A DNA stretch of 16,383 nucleotides from an uncultured Opitutia bacterium (lineage in GTDB: Bacteria; Verrucomicrobiota; Verrucomicrobiia; Opitutales; UBA953), in assembly GCA_903829855.1 (NCBI GenBank), contig CAIKRN010000035.1, positions 1 through 16,383 of the forward strand. Reading direction: 5' to 3'. The notes under the pieces are model-generated. The model did not search any database and was not told where the DNA came from. It saw nothing but the letters and a program-made list of their open reading frames with translations. Every line of letters starts with the position of its first letter. The stretch's first letter is position 1. Shown in pieces: positions 14,390 through 16,383 of the stretch. A program made the position numbers and the translations under genes.

Positions 14390-14859
14390 AGTCGGGCGGT
14401 CTTGCGCTTCTGACACCGTTCACAAAGCGCGGTGACCTGGAGTTTTTGAGAGATGGGTCGCATGCCGTGCTTGGCCGCAACGGCTTTTCCGTACCATTCC
14501 ATAAAAGGGGCTTCGACTTCAACAATGGTTTCGCAACTTTCGCAGATGAGTTGGGCGCGAAAAGTCGCACTGCCTGCTTCCGCCAGATAGTACTTATGGT
14601 CTCTGCCCACATCGACTTCCCGGACGATGCTGCTACCGATGAGCAGGGGGATAGCCCGGTAGATGGTCGCTCGCGAGACACTGCGATCGAGGGAGCGAGC
14701 TTTCTTCATCAGATCCTCCGCCGTGTAGTGTCCCGAGATGGAACGAGCGGCCTCGAAGACCGCCATCCGCTGTCTCGTCGCCCGCAGGCCTTTCTGGGCG
14801 ATGAACGCCCGGAAGGCTCCGGATTGCTCCGCGGATTCACTGGAGGGGGGCTTGGGCAT
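14386..14859 (-). CDS. Fur-family regulator lacking the HHDH metal motif
   Basis: 157 residues from the ATG at 14859. The N-terminal winged helix is clear: GLRATRQRMAVFEA (24-37), GHYTAEDLMKKA (43-54) and SVSRATIYRAIPLL (60-73), where family knowledge places the DNA-recognition helix. The C-terminal domain keeps two CxxC pairs (C107/C110 and C146/C149), the structural zinc site, and AAKHGM (His 131). Where Fur, Zur and PerR normally have HHDH or HxH just before LIC, this protein has TFRAQLIC, so a sensory metal site looks altered or lost. Longer forms from 14916 or 14943 would add a Ser/Arg/Val-rich N-terminus encoded by a tandem DNA repeat, so the shorter start is preferred. Its stop overlaps nadA by ATGA. 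What it senses is not predictable. Confidence 0.85.
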   Translation of the reverse strand: MPKPPSSESAEQSGAFRAFIAQKGLRATRQRMAVFEAARSISGHYTAEDLMKKARSLDRSVSRATIYRAIPLLIGSSIVREVDVGRDHKYYLAEAGSATFRAQLICESCETIVEVEAPFMEWYGKAVAAKHGMRPISQKLQVTALCERCQKRKTARL

Positions 14860-14893
14860 GCCGATTTGAGACACTTTTGATACTGAACGGCCC

Positions 14894-14926
14894 CGCGTCA
14901 ACACGGGACGCGTCATTGACACGGGA
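14894..14926. repeat. Imperfect tandem direct repeat in the fur/aroG divergent region
   Basis: CGCGTCAACACGGGA (14894-14908) is followed at once by CGCGTCATTGACACGGGA (14909-14926): the same unit with a 3-nt insertion (TTG). CGCGTC and GACGCG also form a hairpin across the junction (14894-14899 with 14907-14912). The second copy contains TTGACA, a possible -35 element for aroG. It may be an operator for a regulator that binds both promoters, or a chance short duplication. Confidence 0.5.
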
Positions 14927-14944
14927 GCCTCCGACCCCTTCATT
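14916..14944 (+). promoter_or_regulatory. Candidate sigma-70 promoter of the DAHP synthase gene
   Basis: A consensus TTGACA (14916-14921) lies 17 nt before TTCATT (14939-14944), which matches three of six positions of TATAAT. Transcription would start near 14951, right at the hairpin that precedes the aroG ATG. The -10 is weak and the call rests mainly on the -35 and spacing. Confidence 0.35.
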
Positions 14945-14949
14945 TACCC

Positions 14950-14969
14950 CCTTTTCCCTTTGGGAAAGG
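14950..14969 (+). promoter_or_regulatory. Hairpin enclosing the aroG Shine-Dalgarno
   Basis: CCTTTTCCC (14950-14958) pairs with GGGAAAGG (14962-14969) around a TTT loop, with one bulged T. The 3' arm carries the AAAGG (14965-14969) that should serve the ATG at 14981, 11 nt downstream. The stem is short (8 bp) and may be marginal in the cell, but it repeats the layout seen at the PaaK-like gene and aat. Confidence 0.45.
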
Positions 14970-14980
14970 CCCTCCTCCTG

Positions 14981-16051
14981 ATGTATCACAATACAGACGA
15001 CCTTCGCATTCGCAGTCAGCACCCCCTGTTGACGCCTGCCCTCGTACTCCAAGACCTCCGCCCGTCGGAGAAGGCGACCGAGGTCGTGACGGCTTCCCGT
15101 AAGGATGCCGCCCGGATTATTTCCGGCCAAGATGACCGCTTGCTGGTCATTGTGGGACCTTGCTCGGTCCATGACACCAAGGCCGCCCTGGAATATGCCG
15201 CTCTCCTGCAGAAGGAGGCATCGAAGCATGCCGCCGATCTCTTGGTGGTCATGCGGGTCTATTTCGAAAAGCCGCGCACGACCGTCGGCTGGAAGGGGTT
15301 GATTAATGACCCGTTGGTGGACGGCTCTTTCCGAATTAATGATGGCCTGCGCATCGCGCGCCGCCTGCTCGCCGACATCGCGGAGATGGGCTTGCCCTCT
15401 GCCACCGAGTTTCTTGACCCGATCACCCCTCAGTATGTCGCTGATTTGGTGTCCTACGGGGCGATTGGCGCCCGGACGACTGAAAGTCAGATTCACCGCG
15501 AGCTGGCCTCTGGTCTCTCGATGCCCGTTGGCTTCAAAAATGGTACCGACGGCTCGATTCAAGTCGCCGTAGATGCCTGCCTTTCCGCCCGTTCGTCGCA
15601 TTGGTTCCCTTCGGTTACCAAAGAGGGTGTTGTCGCCATTTTTCAGACCTCGGGTAATCCAGACGCGCACATCATCCTGCGGGGTGGTTCGCGGACCGGC
15701 CCTAATTACGGTGCTGAATTCGTCACGGATGCTTCCACCCGTATTCTCAAGGCTGGCCTGACTTCGCGCCTCGTCATCGATTGCTCGCATGGCAATAGCT
15801 CCAAGGATCATCGTCGTCAGCCGCTGGTCGCTTCCGATATCGCTGCGCAGGTCGCCCAAGGCTCCCAAATCATCGCGGGTGTGATGATCGAGAGCCACCT
15901 CGTCGAAGGCCGTCAGGATTGGAAGGGTCAAGCGGACTCGACATACGGCTGTAGCATCACCGACGCTTGTATCTCTTTTGAGCAGACGGTCCCGGTCCTG
16001 GCGGAACTCGCCGCCGCCGTGCGTCAACGCCGCCAAACTCCCAAGGTCTGA
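14981..16051 (+). CDS. aroG: 3-deoxy-7-phosphoheptulonate synthase (DAHP synthase, AroF/G/H type)
   Basis: 356 residues. It joins phosphoenolpyruvate and erythrose 4-phosphate, the entry step of aromatic amino acid synthesis. By comparison with E. coli AroG recalled from memory, alignment is gap-free to about residue 235, then shifted by 2. Metal and active-site residues are present: C61 (GPCSVHD), K97 (FEKPRT), R165 (GARTTES), K186 (GFKNGTD), H270 (CSHGNSSKDH), E304 (IESHLVEG) and D328 (TDAC). Residues known for phenylalanine inhibition of AroG are also kept: D6, D7, D146, P150, Q151, S180, F209 and S211. Feedback control is therefore likely, and the N-terminus resembles AroG more than AroF; the exact effector is inference. 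The ATG at 14981 is preferred over the TTG at 14960. An Lrp-type gene follows after 9 bp. Confidence 0.93.
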   Translation: MYHNTDDLRIRSQHPLLTPALVLQDLRPSEKATEVVTASRKDAARIISGQDDRLLVIVGPCSVHDTKAALEYAALLQKEASKHAADLLVVMRVYFEKPRTTVGWKGLINDPLVDGSFRINDGLRIARRLLADIAEMGLPSATEFLDPITPQYVADLVSYGAIGARTTESQIHRELASGLSMPVGFKNGTDGSIQVAVDACLSARSSHWFPSVTKEGVVAIFQTSGNPDAHIILRGGSRTGPNYGAEFVTDASTRILKAGLTSRLVIDCSHGNSSKDHRRQPLVASDIAAQVAQGSQIIAGVMIESHLVEGRQDWKGQADSTYGCSITDACISFEQTVPVLAELAAAVRQRRQTPKV

Positions 16052-16060
16052 TTTTCCGCC

Positions 16061-16383
16061 ATGAACTCCGTACTCAAGCTCATCCTCGACGGCGAGGCCC
16101 TCGACACTGCCCAGATTGGTAAGATTCTCGGACTCGGCGCCGAAGCCGTGGACCGTGAGCTCGCCGCACTGCGTCAGCAGGGTGTGTTGCTCGGGATGCG
16201 CCCCGTGTTGAATCCGGCATTCGAGTCGGAGCATCGCGTGCGTGCGGTCATTGAGATTAAAATCCGCACCGAAGGCGTCGGCGGTTTTGACGGCATCGCG
16301 GAACGCATTTCCAGTTTTGAACAGGTGGAGAGCTGCTACCTGATGTCGGGCGGCTACGATTTGCTGGTCGTTGTGACCGCGGA
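16061..16383 (+). CDS. Lrp/AsnC-family transcriptional regulator (partial, 3' end outside window)
   Basis: 107 codons are visible before the window ends; family length is about 140-170. The N-terminal part reads as a helix-turn-helix (VLKLILDGEALDTAQIGKIL…VDRELAALRQQGVLLG, about residues 4-45). After PVLNP comes the RAM/AsnC effector domain beginning VRAVIEIKI, with GGFDGIAERIS, VESCYLMSGGYDLLVVV, the usual Gly-rich turn and strand of this domain. Such proteins form octamers or dimers that sense amino acids. It starts 9 bp after the DAHP synthase stop, with AAGG about 14 nt before the ATG, so co-transcription with aroG is likely. Lrp genes are often followed by an aminotransferase gene; that cannot be checked here. 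Confidence 0.88.
   Translation, partial: MNSVLKLILDGEALDTAQIGKILGLGAEAVDRELAALRQQGVLLGMRPVLNPAFESEHRVRAVIEIKIRTEGVGGFDGIAERISSFEQVESCYLMSGGYDLLVVVTA

Noticed and set aside
14837..16234. 465-codon minus-strand frame antisense to DAHP synthase
   Set aside because: It covers aroG, which has all its catalytic residues; the antisense protein has no domain and spans the whole gene plus its promoter, typical of a GC-rich shadow.

Overview
The window is about 60% GC and reads as ordinary chromosomal DNA of a Gram-negative bacterium. The best guess is the Verrucomicrobiota (Opitutae-like), because of a Tat-exported Gfo/Idh/MocA oxidoreductase, the style of the glgC protein, weak Shine-Dalgarno use and the gene mix. 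That placement is inference; no rRNA or marker gene is present to fix it. Genes are packed tightly: two convergent pairs have 1-2 bp between them, a third overlaps by 26 bp, and several same-strand pairs overlap as ATGA. No tRNA, rRNA, CRISPR array, IS element or phage gene was seen, and no stretch over about 150 bp lacks a gene.

Layout. (1) 1-142: tail of an unidentified + strand gene, convergent with a YycJ/WalJ-type metallo-beta-lactamase-fold protein (145-939, -). (2) 1045-3416, +: glgC (ADP-glucose pyrophosphorylase), overlapping by ATGA an unrecognised multi-span membrane protein. (3) 3418-7957, -: likely operon of a class IV aminotransferase (ilvE) and two overlapping half-size ABC exporters. 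Together the two exporters show the complementary degenerate-site pattern of a heterodimer. (4) 8039-9259, -: a PaaK/CapK-like adenylate-forming enzyme whose ribosome-binding site lies inside a perfect 10-bp hairpin. (5) 9412-11611, +: Tat-exported Gfo/Idh/MocA oxidoreductase and an unrecognised Ala-rich secreted protein. (6) 11661-12230, +: shikimate kinase aroK, tail-overlapping aat (12205-12885, -). (7) 12925-14859, -: fur-like regulator, nadA (ATGA-coupled), then, after an AT-rich gap, a small HTH protein that leads into aat. (8) 14981-16383, +: DAHP synthase of the AroF/G/H type with the allosteric-pocket residues of E. coli AroG, then the start of an Lrp/AsnC regulator running off the window.

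Functionally the window is mostly core metabolism: two shikimate-pathway enzymes (first step and phosphorylation step), NAD synthesis, glycogen precursor synthesis, branched-chain amino acid transamination and N-end-rule tagging. The less ordinary material is regulatory and structural. Inverted repeats cover the translation starts of the PaaK-like gene, aat and aroG, and possibly glgC. The Fur-like protein lacks the HHDH metal motif and is coupled to the iron-sulfur enzyme NadA. Three proteins were not recognised (the membrane protein after glgC, the secreted protein after the oxidoreductase, and the 111-residue HTH protein). I see no clear candidate for a wholly new multi-gene system.
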